64,000 nucleotides of DNA from assembly GCA_964485395.1 (NCBI GenBank), contig CAZAJF010000001.1, forward strand, positions 62,001 through 126,000. Direction: 5' to 3'. The notes beneath the pieces are model-generated. The model was not told where the DNA came from, did no database searches, and saw only the letters and a list, made by a program, of their open reading frames with translations. Both the position numbers and the translations under genes were made by a program. Position 1 is the stretch's first letter; each line of letters begins with the position of its first letter. Below, piece after piece: positions 33,880-42,820 of this stretch. The DNA comes from JANNSO01 sp964485395 (lineage in GTDB: Bacteria > Spirochaetota > Spirochaetia > Treponematales > UBA12059).

Positions 33880-35099
33880 TTATATCATCCACTACGGCAC
33901 TGCTGAATTCTTTACGTCCAACGGAAGATATTCCGTTGCGCAACACACGACCGCACCGTGTCCTACCGGTTTTCCTGCTTTCTCCTGCATGCGAAATGCG
34001 CTTATCGCGTCCTTACCGGGGTTCGCGCTTTTATTGATTTCGATTGGATGAAGAATACCGTCGATCTCCACGAGAAGGGCGATCTCGTTTTTTTCCTTGT
34101 CGCGGCAATAAAACACCGGAGACTTCTTGCCTGCGTTATACCAACTTTTAATGATCTCGCTCACTACGAAGGTTTCAAAAATCGCATCGGACATTCCCCC
34201 GGCTTCCAATGCTTCATGTCTCGTCCAACGGGTAAGGTAGGCACATAAACCGGTGTCGAGAAAAAACAGCTTCGGCGTTTTGATCATTCGGGTAAACGCA
34301 TTGCTATGCCACAGCTCGATCAAGCACACGATCCCCGACTTTATCAGGAGGGAAAACCATTGTTTGGCCGTAGGCGCGCTGATACCAACATCCCGCGCAA
34401 GATCGGAATACTGCAGCATCTGAGCGCTTCGTGCCGCCACGGCAGCAAGAAAGCGCAGAAATGCAAGCTCGTCACCCACCTGGCTTAAGTCTTTTATGTC
34501 GCGTTTCAGATAGGTTTGCAGGTATGAAGATTAGTATTGCGCGATGTCAGGGACCGCTGCATGTACATACAAAACCGGCATACTGCCCCGATGGATCGCC
34601 ACATAGGTCTCAATCAAGCATTATCGCTTTACGCTTTTGCGTACGCTGCTGAACGCCGCCGGATCAGGCAAAAAAGGAGTCGATTTGCGGCTGCTTATCT
34701 CTGCCTGCGAGAATCCCAGCAGGTTTACGATGCCGATGCGCCCCGCAAGGGATTCGCTTACGTTTTGCATGAGATGAAATATTTGGGACCCGATAAGCCA
34801 ATAGGCACCGTTAAATTTGCGGTTATCAACCCGCATCTTGATATACGGCAAGAGCTGGCAACGTACTGAATTTCATCTATGATAACAGGAGCCTCAAACC
34901 GCTCCAAGAAGAGCTCGGGTTCGTTTTTTGCCAATTGCCTGAGCATCGGATCATCCAAGGTTACGTACTGCCGTTCAGGTTCGGCAATGTGTTGGAGGAG
35001 CGTCGCCTTATCAACTTGCCTGGGACCTGTTACGAAAAGCACAGGAAACGTTTCGGAGATCATGCGGAGGACAGGTTCGATTGCCCGTTTTATATACAT
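33880..35099 (-). pseudogene. AAA_14/DUF4143 ATPase, copy B, decayed
   Basis: Closely similar to copy A (14633-15853) along its whole length but more damaged. The P-loop reads GPRQVDKATLL, with the invariant Gly and Thr lost; a frameshift follows EIQYV near 34860; TAA codons occur after SVRKSVKR (34621-34623) and after DIAQY (34533-34531), and the final Trp codons are partly replaced by TAG (33894-33892). The internal TAA after DIAQY is the same as in copy A. The longest surviving piece is the DUF4143 domain (33892-34479). It lies between the DUF1761 remnant and the repeat at 35195. Confidence 0.85.
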
Positions 35100-35472
35100 G
35101 GAGGCCTTTCCCTACACTTTGACTATAATAAGACAACACTTTATGTAGCCAAGTTTATTAAACCAATATCGTCCAATTGTACGACTTGTTACGAGTGAGC
35201 ACTTGTGTGAGCAGAATCCGGGCTAAAGCATGCAATTCCAGCAGTAGCTATCGAGCCCATATAATATTATTACAGTGCATCAATCTGCTAACGCTACATC
35301 AACTCCAAACCTTCCTCCTGCATGTTATGTATATACGCAAGATTATGTATGGTTTATATTATAGATCGAATGAAGAATAACCGGGCATCATGCCATGAAA
35401 ATACAGCAGCACGTTCAATAAAAATTAAGGCAAGCTGCTGCGCACTGACGCAAGGCTGCAAAGTAGCGGACT
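35100..35472. other. 373-bp intergenic region upstream of the two-component genes
   Basis: Holds a degenerate version of the TTTGACTATA operator-like motif (35119-35128) and the repeat at 35195-35274. From 35275 to the start codon at 35473 it is AT-rich and presumably contains the promoter of the yesN-like gene, but no box pair stands out. Confidence 0.4.
35195..35274. repeat. 80-bp repeat, second copy
   Basis: Closely similar to 19803-19886 (GTGAGCACTTGTGTGAGCAG at its start, GAGCCCATA and an AT-rich tail at its end). Here it lies directly beside ATPase copy B with no cargo in between. Confidence 0.7.
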
Positions 35473-36990
35473 ATGTATAGAGTCCTGATAGTCGATGACG
35501 AGTTGCCAATCCGAGAAGGTCTACTGTTATTCGCATTCGAGAAATTGGAATGCGTCGTTTGCGGCCAGGCGGAAAACGGCCAGAAGGCGCTGGAGTTCTT
35601 GCAGGCAAATCAAGTGGACATCCTCATCACCGATATTCGAATGCCCGTAATGGACGGACTGCGTCTGATCGAGGTGACAAAAAAAAGCTTTCCTTACCTC
35701 CAATACATCCTCATTAGCTGTCTCAACGATTTCAAGCCGGTACAGCACGCCTTAAAATTGGGTGCCGTCGACTATATCCTCAAGGGAACGTATACCGACG
35801 ATGAACTGGCGAGCGCTACCTTGAAAGCAGTGTCAAACATCAAAGAACTGAAAAAGTCGGAGGCTGAACGCCAAAAGCGCGTGCATGGCGCAGCGATAAA
35901 ATTGTTGTCGCATCTTATCCGCCATGACGGGACTGTCTCGCCCGAAAGCGCGGAACAGCTCAGGGAACTCGGTGTCATCGGTAGCTATCCGAGCATTGCC
36001 GTATGGACGAGCCTGCGCGCGGATCCTTCCAAACTGGGCGCTATCCTTGAGGAATTGCGGATCGAGTATCAATCATCCGATGAATTCCTAGATCCACCAA
36101 GGCTGTACATGTGCCTTCCCGGCGGTTTCCTGCTGTTTGCGGATACTGGAAAGGAGAGCTGCGACGGCGTAGCCTCTTGCATCAAGGTTGCCAGGGAAAA
36201 AGTCGAGGCACTTCTTCTGAAGGCCCGCCTATTGGAGGATGTAAAGACAGAATGCGGAAACCATTTCGCGCCGGATCCGATCAGCAGCGACGAAGACCTT
36301 GCCCGCATGATCACCGGCATTCGATCATTTGCCGACTATAGTTTTTACCTGGACCAAGGCGCTGTGGCCAAGACCGTGCCTGCATACCGACCGCTGGCCG
36401 AGCTGAAAACCGACGCTTTCCGTGCGAAAATGGAAACCGTCCCCCTTGAATCGTTCAGCCGGTTCCTGCTGGAAGAATTCAGGGAATTCCTCCTTGAAAA
36501 CCGTCTGCGAAGGATGGATTTGAATGATTTCGCAGCGAGCCTCATGATCGATTATACTGCCACCAGGTTCAAAGACCCGGATGTGAAGCGGCTCCAAACC
36601 GGTATCCATGCGGCTCTGTCGATCGACGACTTGTTGGGGTTCATCAGCACATACATCGCTGATTCAATCTTGGTTCATAAGTTCAACAAATGCATACAGC
36701 ACGCAATCCAATTCATCAACGGGAATCTTTCCCGACCGTTGAGCCTCTCGATCGTCGCGGAACGCATAGGTATATCCTCGGTATACCTCTCCGCACTTTT
36801 TGTACGAGAAACGGGAAAGCAGTTCAGCAAGTACGTTACCGTAAGGAGAATGGAAACGGCCATGGAGCTGCTGAGGAAGTCCCACTATAAAGTATATGAA
36901 GTCTCTGAACTGGTGGGTATTCAAAGCTACCGCTATTTTTCGCGGCTTTTCAAGGAACACACGGGCTTTGCCCCCAAGGATTTCAAATGA
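35473..36990 (+). CDS. YesN-type response regulator (receiver + AraC DNA-binding domain)
   Basis: A 505-residue cytoplasmic regulator. The N-terminal receiver has the acidic pair D8-D9, phospho-acceptor Asp54 (ILITDIRMPVMDG) and Lys104 (DYILKGTY). A 280-residue middle region is helical and unassigned, as usual for this family. The last 100 residues form an AraC domain (LSLSIVAERIGISSVYLSALFVRETG; YKVYEVSELVGIQSYRYFSRLFKEHTGFAPKDFK). Its stop overlaps the start of the kinase gene (ATGA, 36987-36990). Directly upstream of a peptide ABC transporter, it probably controls that operon. Confidence 0.93.
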   Translation: MYRVLIVDDELPIREGLLLFAFEKLECVVCGQAENGQKALEFLQANQVDILITDIRMPVMDGLRLIEVTKKSFPYLQYILISCLNDFKPVQHALKLGAVDYILKGTYTDDELASATLKAVSNIKELKKSEAERQKRVHGAAIKLLSHLIRHDGTVSPESAEQLRELGVIGSYPSIAVWTSLRADPSKLGAILEELRIEYQSSDEFLDPPRLYMCLPGGFLLFADTGKESCDGVASCIKVAREKVEALLLKARLLEDVKTECGNHFAPDPISSDEDLARMITGIRSFADYSFYLDQGAVAKTVPAYRPLAELKTDAFRAKMETVPLESFSRFLLEEFREFLLENRLRRMDLNDFAASLMIDYTATRFKDPDVKRLQTGIHAALSIDDLLGFISTYIADSILVHKFNKCIQHAIQFINGNLSRPLSLSIVAERIGISSVYLSALFVRETGKQFSKYVTVRRMETAMELLRKSHYKVYEVSELVGIQSYRYFSRLFKEHTGFAPKDFK

Positions 36991-38735
36991 GCCGATCGGG
37001 CAGGAGGTTCAAAAAATCGAAACACGATACTCCACTCATCATAAAATTCTTCATCATGATTTTCGTCTGCATGTCCCTGCTATATATTTCATTCCAGCTC
37101 ATCCTGCTGAAGAAATCGAATGAGAACACGGCGCTTCGCGAAAAAAATATGTACCGTTCCGCGCTGCAGGACGGGAACATGCTTGTCAACGAGTATTTCG
37201 ACGGTATCGGCGACATGATTTTCATGCTTGAAAAGCAGATAGACCTCTATGGCACCGGCAAGCTGGAAGGTTTCCTGATAAAATTTAAAACCCAGATTCC
37301 CATACTTTCAAAAAGCATTTATTTCATCGACCTTGACGAACGCATATACAGTACCGAATCCGGATTATACTCCACCGGCGTAAGAGAACGGATGCTCGAT
37401 TTCCACAGAAAAGCCAATTCATCGCCTAGCATGGGCTTCAGCGATCCTTACGTTTCGAGCCTCTCCGCGGAAACTCTCGCCGTGTACCGCTCCCTGTCCG
37501 CAAGCGACGGGAATTCCATCGGGACAATCGCAGTCGAAATCGATCTCGAGTATTTCAGATCCCGCTTGAAGGCGACTCTTACGCCTGATTCACCGACGCT
37601 GGATCTGATCCTCATAACCTCGTACAACGATGTTCCAGTAGCCTTCTTCGCTTCGCCGGATTCCCCATTGGTCGATTCTTCGAGCCATCCGCCGATCCTC
37701 AAGGCTGATTTCCTGGAAAGAGCAAATGCGGCGATGCTGAGCCAGGAAACGAAAATGTCATATACTGGCGCCGAAAAAATGGTGTATTACAGTTCACTGA
37801 TAAGAACCCCATTCAACCTATGCCTCATAGCCGATGAGAATGCATACCGTTCACTGTTCACTGCGGCCAGAACGGATTTCTTCTTCAACGTTTCCATAGG
37901 CATCATCCTGATCATCCTGGGAGCGACACTGCTGACGGCATTCACCACGGCCAACCTGAGGCGCTTCATCGGGGAAATGGACAAGATCGATTCACTCGTG
38001 GATCTCAAGCCGATCCTGTACGGAAGCAACGACGAATTCGGAAGGCTCGTTGGAAGTTATAATTCCTTGCTCGCCCGGATTTGCAACTTGATCGAGGACC
38101 TGAAACAATCCGAGCACCAGAAAAAAATTCTCGAGCTCAAGACGCTTCAAAGCCAGATCGGACCGCACTTCCTATATAACACCTTGGCCTGTTTCGGCAG
38201 CCTTGCAAAGCAAGGAAAGCTGGAACGTCTGGGGGAGGGCATCAGGAACCTGATCTTCCTGATGGGCTACAGCTTCGACCGGACCGACGACAAGGTAAAA
38301 CTGGAAGAGGAAATCAAAGTGCTTGAATCGTACTGCCAGATACAGAAACTCCGATACGGAGAAGTTTTCGATATCAGGCTGCGGATAGATCCCGAAACCG
38401 CCGGATGCAGACTGCCAAAACTGATACTGCAGCCGATCGTCGAGAATGCGATCTTTCACGGCATACTCCCTAAATACCGGCGTGGTTCGATCAGCATCGA
38501 TTCATCGCTTCAAAACGGCAGGCTCGTTATCACCGTCACGGACGACGGCATCGGAATGAACCAGAAACAATTATCACAGTTGTTTACTGCGAATGACGGA
38601 ACCGAATTCAACAAGATCGGCATCAAGAATGTCGACGAGCGGATCAAACTGAACTACGGAGAAGATTATGGATTGTCCGTAGAATCGATGGAGAATTCCG
38701 AGACCGTCGTAACCCTGACATTACCCGCGCTGTAA
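36987..38735 (+). CDS. YesM-type sensor histidine kinase (His_kinase family)
   Basis: A 582-residue membrane kinase. Helix 1 is at about 20-45, the extracytoplasmic Cache-like region at 46-285 (LSKSIYFIDLDERIYS, GFSDPYVSSLSAETLAVYRSLSASDG), helix 2 at about 290-315, followed by a HAMP-like linker (KPILYGSNDEFGRLVGSYN). The phospho-acceptor is His394 in LQSQIGPHFLYNTL, the hallmark of the YesM/LytS-type His_kinase domain, then LQPIVENAIFHGI and TDDGIGMN in the ATPase domain. Coupled by ATGA to the YesN-like regulator. The inducing ligand is probably a peptide or other nutrient, given the transporter downstream. Confidence 0.92.
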   Translation: MSRSGRRFKKSKHDTPLIIKFFIMIFVCMSLLYISFQLILLKKSNENTALREKNMYRSALQDGNMLVNEYFDGIGDMIFMLEKQIDLYGTGKLEGFLIKFKTQIPILSKSIYFIDLDERIYSTESGLYSTGVRERMLDFHRKANSSPSMGFSDPYVSSLSAETLAVYRSLSASDGNSIGTIAVEIDLEYFRSRLKATLTPDSPTLDLILITSYNDVPVAFFASPDSPLVDSSSHPPILKADFLERANAAMLSQETKMSYTGAEKMVYYSSLIRTPFNLCLIADENAYRSLFTAARTDFFFNVSIGIILIILGATLLTAFTTANLRRFIGEMDKIDSLVDLKPILYGSNDEFGRLVGSYNSLLARICNLIEDLKQSEHQKKILELKTLQSQIGPHFLYNTLACFGSLAKQGKLERLGEGIRNLIFLMGYSFDRTDDKVKLEEEIKVLESYCQIQKLRYGEVFDIRLRIDPETAGCRLPKLILQPIVENAIFHGILPKYRRGSISIDSSLQNGRLVITVTDDGIGMNQKQLSQLFTANDGTEFNKIGIKNVDERIKLNYGEDYGLSVESMENSETVVTLTLPAL

Positions 38736-38870
38736 CCCGGCACACCCGCATGCTGGGGAATTCAATCGAAACAATGAAAATCTGCACAATTTAATGAATT
38801 TTTGAACGTTGCGCAATCGAGGAGCCCTGCCATACTTCACGTGAGTAGAAACTATGTGCGGGGGCAAGCG

Positions 38871-39791
38871 GTGCTAAAATTCATCTTCCGGCGAATCCTG
38901 GGAGCAATACCGATCCTGATCGGCGTTTCAGTGGTAGTTTTCATCCTCTTGAACATCGTACCCGGCGATCCTATCGCCCTGTTGATGAAGGAACACGCAA
39001 AGCCCGAGGTTGTCGCCAGCGTCAGGGCACAGATGCATCTTGACGACCCGGCGTTTATACGGTATTTCCGTTTCCTCTGGGGAGCGGTCCGCGGCGATTT
39101 CGGAATTTCCTACAAGCTCAACCGACCGGTAGTCGGCCTCCTTGCGGAAGCATTCCCGAACACCTTGATCCTGGCTCTCTGCGCCGCAGCTTTCTCGTGG
39201 ATAGTCGGGATACCGGCAGGCATCATATCGGTCGTAAAGCGTCAGCGCTTGCCGGACTACTTTTCCATGAGCTTCGCGCTGCTGGGCGTATCCATCCCCG
39301 TATTCATGTCCGGGCTGCTGTTTCAATACATCTTCGCCATGAAACTGGGATGGCTGCCGGTCGCGGGATTCAAGGGCATCCAGTTCGTAATAATGCCGGC
39401 GATAGTGCTTGGCTGGAGTTCCGCCGGGATGATCGCCCGCCTTACCCGTTCCAGCCTCCTTGAGGTCATGGGCAACGATTACATACGGACAGCCAGGGCA
39501 AAGGGGCTGTCTGAGGTAAAGGTTCTCGTCAACCACGCGCTTAAAAATTCCTTCCTGCCGATCGTAACCTTCATGGCCATACAGGTCGCATCGCTGCTCT
39601 CGGGGGCGATCATCACCGAGAGCATATTCGGCATTCCGGGAATCGGCCGGGTTGCGGTCAACGCCATACAGTCGAGGGACATGCCGCTGATGCAGGGAGC
39701 AGTGATGCTCGAAGTGCTGCTGGTTACCCTGGGCAATCTCACTGCCGACGTACTCTATTCATTCCTTGATCCAAGGATCAAGTACAACTGA
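38871..39791 (+). CDS. dppB: Peptide ABC transporter permease (DppB/OppB type)
   Basis: A 306-residue inner-membrane permease with six helices. The N-terminal segment FIFRRILGAIPILIGVSVVVFILLNIVPGDP is characteristic of DppB, and the EAA loop is at NDYIRTARAKGLSEVKVLVNHALKNSFLP. The start GTG 38871 gives exactly the family N-terminus and follows GGGGG; upstream in-frame TTG at 38802 would add 23 non-conserved residues. First of five transport genes behind the YesN/YesM pair. The symbol denotes family; substrate could equally be oligopeptides or another family-5 ligand. Confidence 0.9.
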   Translation: MLKFIFRRILGAIPILIGVSVVVFILLNIVPGDPIALLMKEHAKPEVVASVRAQMHLDDPAFIRYFRFLWGAVRGDFGISYKLNRPVVGLLAEAFPNTLILALCAAAFSWIVGIPAGIISVVKRQRLPDYFSMSFALLGVSIPVFMSGLLFQYIFAMKLGWLPVAGFKGIQFVIMPAIVLGWSSAGMIARLTRSSLLEVMGNDYIRTARAKGLSEVKVLVNHALKNSFLPIVTFMAIQVASLLSGAIITESIFGIPGIGRVAVNAIQSRDMPLMQGAVMLEVLLVTLGNLTADVLYSFLDPRIKYN

Positions 39792-39799
39792 AGGGACCC

Positions 39800-40717
39800 A
39801 TGAATATGAAAACGATTGTGGATGCGAAGACGGATTCCCGCGACGACGGCGGTGATGGCGACAGGGAATACGTAAGGGAAGCGTTCTGGCCGGAATTTCT
39901 CCGGAGCTTCCTGCGAAACAAGACCGCGACTCTTGGAGCGGTGACGGTCATCGCGCTGGTGCTCATGGCGGTCTTCGCGCCGTGGGTTGCGCCTTGCGAT
40001 CCATATCTGGTCAACCTTGACATACAACTCCAAAAGCCGAGCGCAGCGCACCTGCTGGGTACCGACATGTTCGGCCGGGACGTTCTGAGCAGGATCATCT
40101 ACGGCTCGAGGATATCGTTCGTCATCGGTCTCATACCCACGACCATCTCGATGGTCATAGGCACGGTCCTCGGGATGATTTCCGGTTATTACGGAAAGAA
40201 GACCGACTATTTCATAATGCGCCTTTGCGACATCGTCATGGCATTTCCGTCGCTGCTCCTGGCCATGGTCGTCATGTATACCCTGGGCAACAGCCTCCTC
40301 AATATCTTCATCGCCTTGAGCATCGTCGGCTGGGCCGGCACGGCGCGGGTCGTCAGATCCCAGACGCTCGCCCTCAAGGAAAAAGAATTCGTCGAAGGAG
40401 CTAGGGCCATAGGGGTCAGGAACTGGACCATCATCACGCGGCATATTTTCCCCAACTGCATACCTTCCCTCCTGGTGTTGTTCACCATGGGGATCCCGGG
40501 GGCGATCCTCTCCGAAGCAGGCCTCAGCTTCCTGGGGGTAGGCGCGCAGCCGCCGACTCCGAGCTGGGGCCTCATGGCTTCGGCCGGCAAGGAGTTCATG
40601 TTCTCGTCGCCGTGGATCGCCATCGCGCCGGGAGTCGCCATCCTGGTAATCGTCCTGGCATTCAATTTCCTCGGCGACGGGATCCGGGATGCCCTCGATC
40701 CGTATATGAAGCAATGA
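39800..40717 (+). CDS. dppC: Peptide ABC transporter permease (DppC/OppC type)
   Basis: A 305-residue permease. A charged N-terminal tail (1-30) precedes FLRSFLRNKTATLGAVTVIALVLMAVFAPWVAP, then HLLGTDMFGRDVLSRIIYGSR, the DppC signature, and the EAA loop KEKEFVEGARAIGVRNWTIITRHIFPN. Ends in NFLGDGIRDALDPYMKQ, typical of the family. Starts 8 bp after dppB. Forms the channel with DppB. Confidence 0.93.
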   Translation: MNMKTIVDAKTDSRDDGGDGDREYVREAFWPEFLRSFLRNKTATLGAVTVIALVLMAVFAPWVAPCDPYLVNLDIQLQKPSAAHLLGTDMFGRDVLSRIIYGSRISFVIGLIPTTISMVIGTVLGMISGYYGKKTDYFIMRLCDIVMAFPSLLLAMVVMYTLGNSLLNIFIALSIVGWAGTARVVRSQTLALKEKEFVEGARAIGVRNWTIITRHIFPNCIPSLLVLFTMGIPGAILSEAGLSFLGVGAQPPTPSWGLMASAGKEFMFSSPWIAIAPGVAILVIVLAFNFLGDGIRDALDPYMKQ

Positions 40718-40737
40718 GAACCGGAAATGGAGCCAGT

Positions 40738-41730
40738 ATGATTACGGAAGAACGTCGGGTCGACGAAGACTCGCTCTTGGATATTATCGGCTTGAGTACC
40801 CGCTTCTTCACGGGCAGGGGAATACTGCCGGCGGTGGATGACGTTACCCTCAGCGTCAAACGGAACAAGGTCCTGGGAATCGTCGGAGAATCGGGCTGCG
40901 GCAAATCGGTAACCGCGCTGTCGATCCTCCGCCTGGTCTCGCCACCCGGACGCATCGTATCCGGCAGGATCGAGTTTATGGGGAGGAACATACTGGAGCT
41001 GAGCCAGAAGGAAATGCTCTCGATCCGCGGCAACGAGATATCGATGATCTTCCAGGAACCGATGACTTCGCTCAATCCCGTGTATACCGTAGGCAGGCAG
41101 GTAATCGAAGCATTGAAGCTGCATCAAAAGATGGATGCGAGGACGGCAAGGAATAAAACCATAGAGATGTTCGAACTCGTAGGTATCCCGGATGCTTCTA
41201 AACGCGTGGACGTCTACCCTCACCAGCTTTCCGGCGGGTTGCGGCAGCGGGTCATGATAGCCATGGCCCTGAGCTGCAGGCCTCGGCTCCTGATCGCCGA
41301 CGAACCGACAACGGCGGTGGATGTTACCGTCCAGGCCCAGATACTCAGGCTTATGCGGAAACTGCAGCAGGAAACGCAATCGGCGATACTGCTCATCACC
41401 CACGACCTTGGCGTGGTAGCCGAGATGTGCGACGACGTCGCCGTGATGTATGCAGGCAAAGTCATGGAACAGGCCCCGGTTGAAGAACTCTTCGAAAATC
41501 CCCTGCATCCATACACGCTTGGATTGCTCAAGTCGATACCTAAGCTCCATCAAGGGAATGACCGGCTGTATTGCATCGAAGGCATGGTGCCGAACCTGCT
41601 CAAGCTCTCCGCAGGCTGCAAATTCCACCCTCGCTGCGAATTTGCCATGGATATATGCAGGCAAAGCGAGAGCGGACTCTTCGAGGCAAAGTCCGGTCAC
41701 CTGGTACGATGCTGGAAATTTCAGGAATAG
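40738..41730 (+). CDS. dppD: Peptide ABC transporter ATP-binding protein (DppD/OppD type)
   Basis: A 330-residue ATPase: Walker A GESGCGKS, Q-loop FQEPMTSLNP, signature LSGGLRQR (LSGGQ variant with Leu), Walker B LLIADEPTTAVD, H-loop THDLG. The C-terminal oligopeptide/dipeptide domain has the four cysteines (Cys in GCKFHPRCEFAMDIC and RCW) that in homologues bind a cluster. ATG 40738 follows GGAGCC; the earlier in-frame codon lies inside dppC. Confidence 0.93.
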   Translation: MITEERRVDEDSLLDIIGLSTRFFTGRGILPAVDDVTLSVKRNKVLGIVGESGCGKSVTALSILRLVSPPGRIVSGRIEFMGRNILELSQKEMLSIRGNEISMIFQEPMTSLNPVYTVGRQVIEALKLHQKMDARTARNKTIEMFELVGIPDASKRVDVYPHQLSGGLRQRVMIAMALSCRPRLLIADEPTTAVDVTVQAQILRLMRKLQQETQSAILLITHDLGVVAEMCDDVAVMYAGKVMEQAPVEELFENPLHPYTLGLLKSIPKLHQGNDRLYCIEGMVPNLLKLSAGCKFHPRCEFAMDICRQSESGLFEAKSGHLVRCWKFQE

Positions 41731-41741
41731 GGGGAACCACA

Positions 41742-42710
41742 TTGGAAACCATAGTCGCGTGCACGGATCTGAAAAAACACTATACAACCAAGGGCAACGA
41801 CCTGAAAGGCCGCACGGACTTGGTCCGCGCTGTCGACGGCGTAAATCTACGGATTTTCCGGAACGAAACCCTGGCCCTCGTCGGCGAATCCGGCTGCGGG
41901 AAAAGCACTTTGGGCAGACTCGTCATCAGGCTCCAGGAACCGACCTCGGGCACGGTGCTCTACGAAGACCGTAACATCTCCGATCTCGGCAGAAAGCAGA
42001 TGTTCGACCTGCGAAAAAAAGTACAGATTATTTTCCAGGATCCCTATGCGTCCCTCAATCCCCGCATGAAGGTACTGGATATAGTCGGTGAACCGCTGAA
42101 AACCCACAGGATCGCAAACGGCAGGGAGCGGGAAGAAATGGTGGGAACCCTGATCGATCGCGTCGGGCTGCGGCGCGAGGTTTTAGGGCGTTACCCGCAC
42201 CAGTTCAGCGGAGGGCAGAGGCAGAGGATAGGAATCGCACGGGCCATCGCCCTCGATCCCGAATTCCTGGTATGCGACGAACCGGTTTCGGCGCTCGATG
42301 TTTCCATACGCTCCCAAATCCTCAATCTCCTCAAGGATTTGCAGGCAAGCCTGAGCCTGACCTACCTGTTCATTTCCCACGACCTTGCCGTGGTGCGGTA
42401 TATCTCCGACCGGGTTTGCGTGATGTTCCTCGGCAAGATCGTCGAACTCGGCACCTGCAAGGACCTTTTCGAACATCCGCTTCATCCCTATACGCGGTTT
42501 TTGATGAGCGCAGTGCCATTGCCCAATCCCAAGCTGCGGAACAGGGAGCGCGCAATCCTCGAAGGCGACATCCCCAGCCCGATCAATCCTCCGCCCGGAT
42601 GCAGGTTCAACACCAGATGCCCGTACGCCAAGGACCTGTGCCGGAATGAGGAACCGCCGATGACGCATGATGGCGACAGGATGTACGCATGCCATTTCCC
42701 GCTGGAGTGA
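41742..42710 (+). CDS. dppF: Peptide ABC transporter ATP-binding protein (DppF/OppF type)
   Basis: A 322-residue ATPase: Walker A GESGCGKSTLGRL, FQDPYASLNPRM, signature FSGGQRQRIGIARA, Walker B FLVCDEPVSALD, SHDLAVVRYISDRV, and the C-terminal cysteine set (GCRFNTRCPYAKDLC, YACHF). I place the start at TTG 41742, which has AGGGGGAACC in front and begins ETIVACTDLKKHY; the alternative ATG 41709 overlaps dppD and lacks a ribosome site. Works as heterodimer with DppD. Confidence 0.9.
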   Translation: METIVACTDLKKHYTTKGNDLKGRTDLVRAVDGVNLRIFRNETLALVGESGCGKSTLGRLVIRLQEPTSGTVLYEDRNISDLGRKQMFDLRKKVQIIFQDPYASLNPRMKVLDIVGEPLKTHRIANGREREEMVGTLIDRVGLRREVLGRYPHQFSGGQRQRIGIARAIALDPEFLVCDEPVSALDVSIRSQILNLLKDLQASLSLTYLFISHDLAVVRYISDRVCVMFLGKIVELGTCKDLFEHPLHPYTRFLMSAVPLPNPKLRNRERAILEGDIPSPINPPPGCRFNTRCPYAKDLCRNEEPPMTHDGDRMYACHFPLE

Positions 42711-42820
42711 CGGCCGGCCGATGCGCCCGAGTTACATGGAAACGATGCGCTGCCGTCGGCAGCGTGTTTCAAACGCCATCTCCGATGAGGTGACGACGAT
42801 ATTATCGAGGAGGATCTTCC

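Noticed and set aside
40207..41787. 526-codon open frame on the minus strand opposite the dpp genes
   Set aside because: It is antisense to three well-supported transporter genes, and its translation is His/Arg/Asp-rich shadow sequence without any domain.
42711..42820. Riboswitch or attenuator upstream of the peptide-binding protein gene
   Set aside because: The 110-bp gap shows no conserved aptamer or stem pattern that I can recognise.
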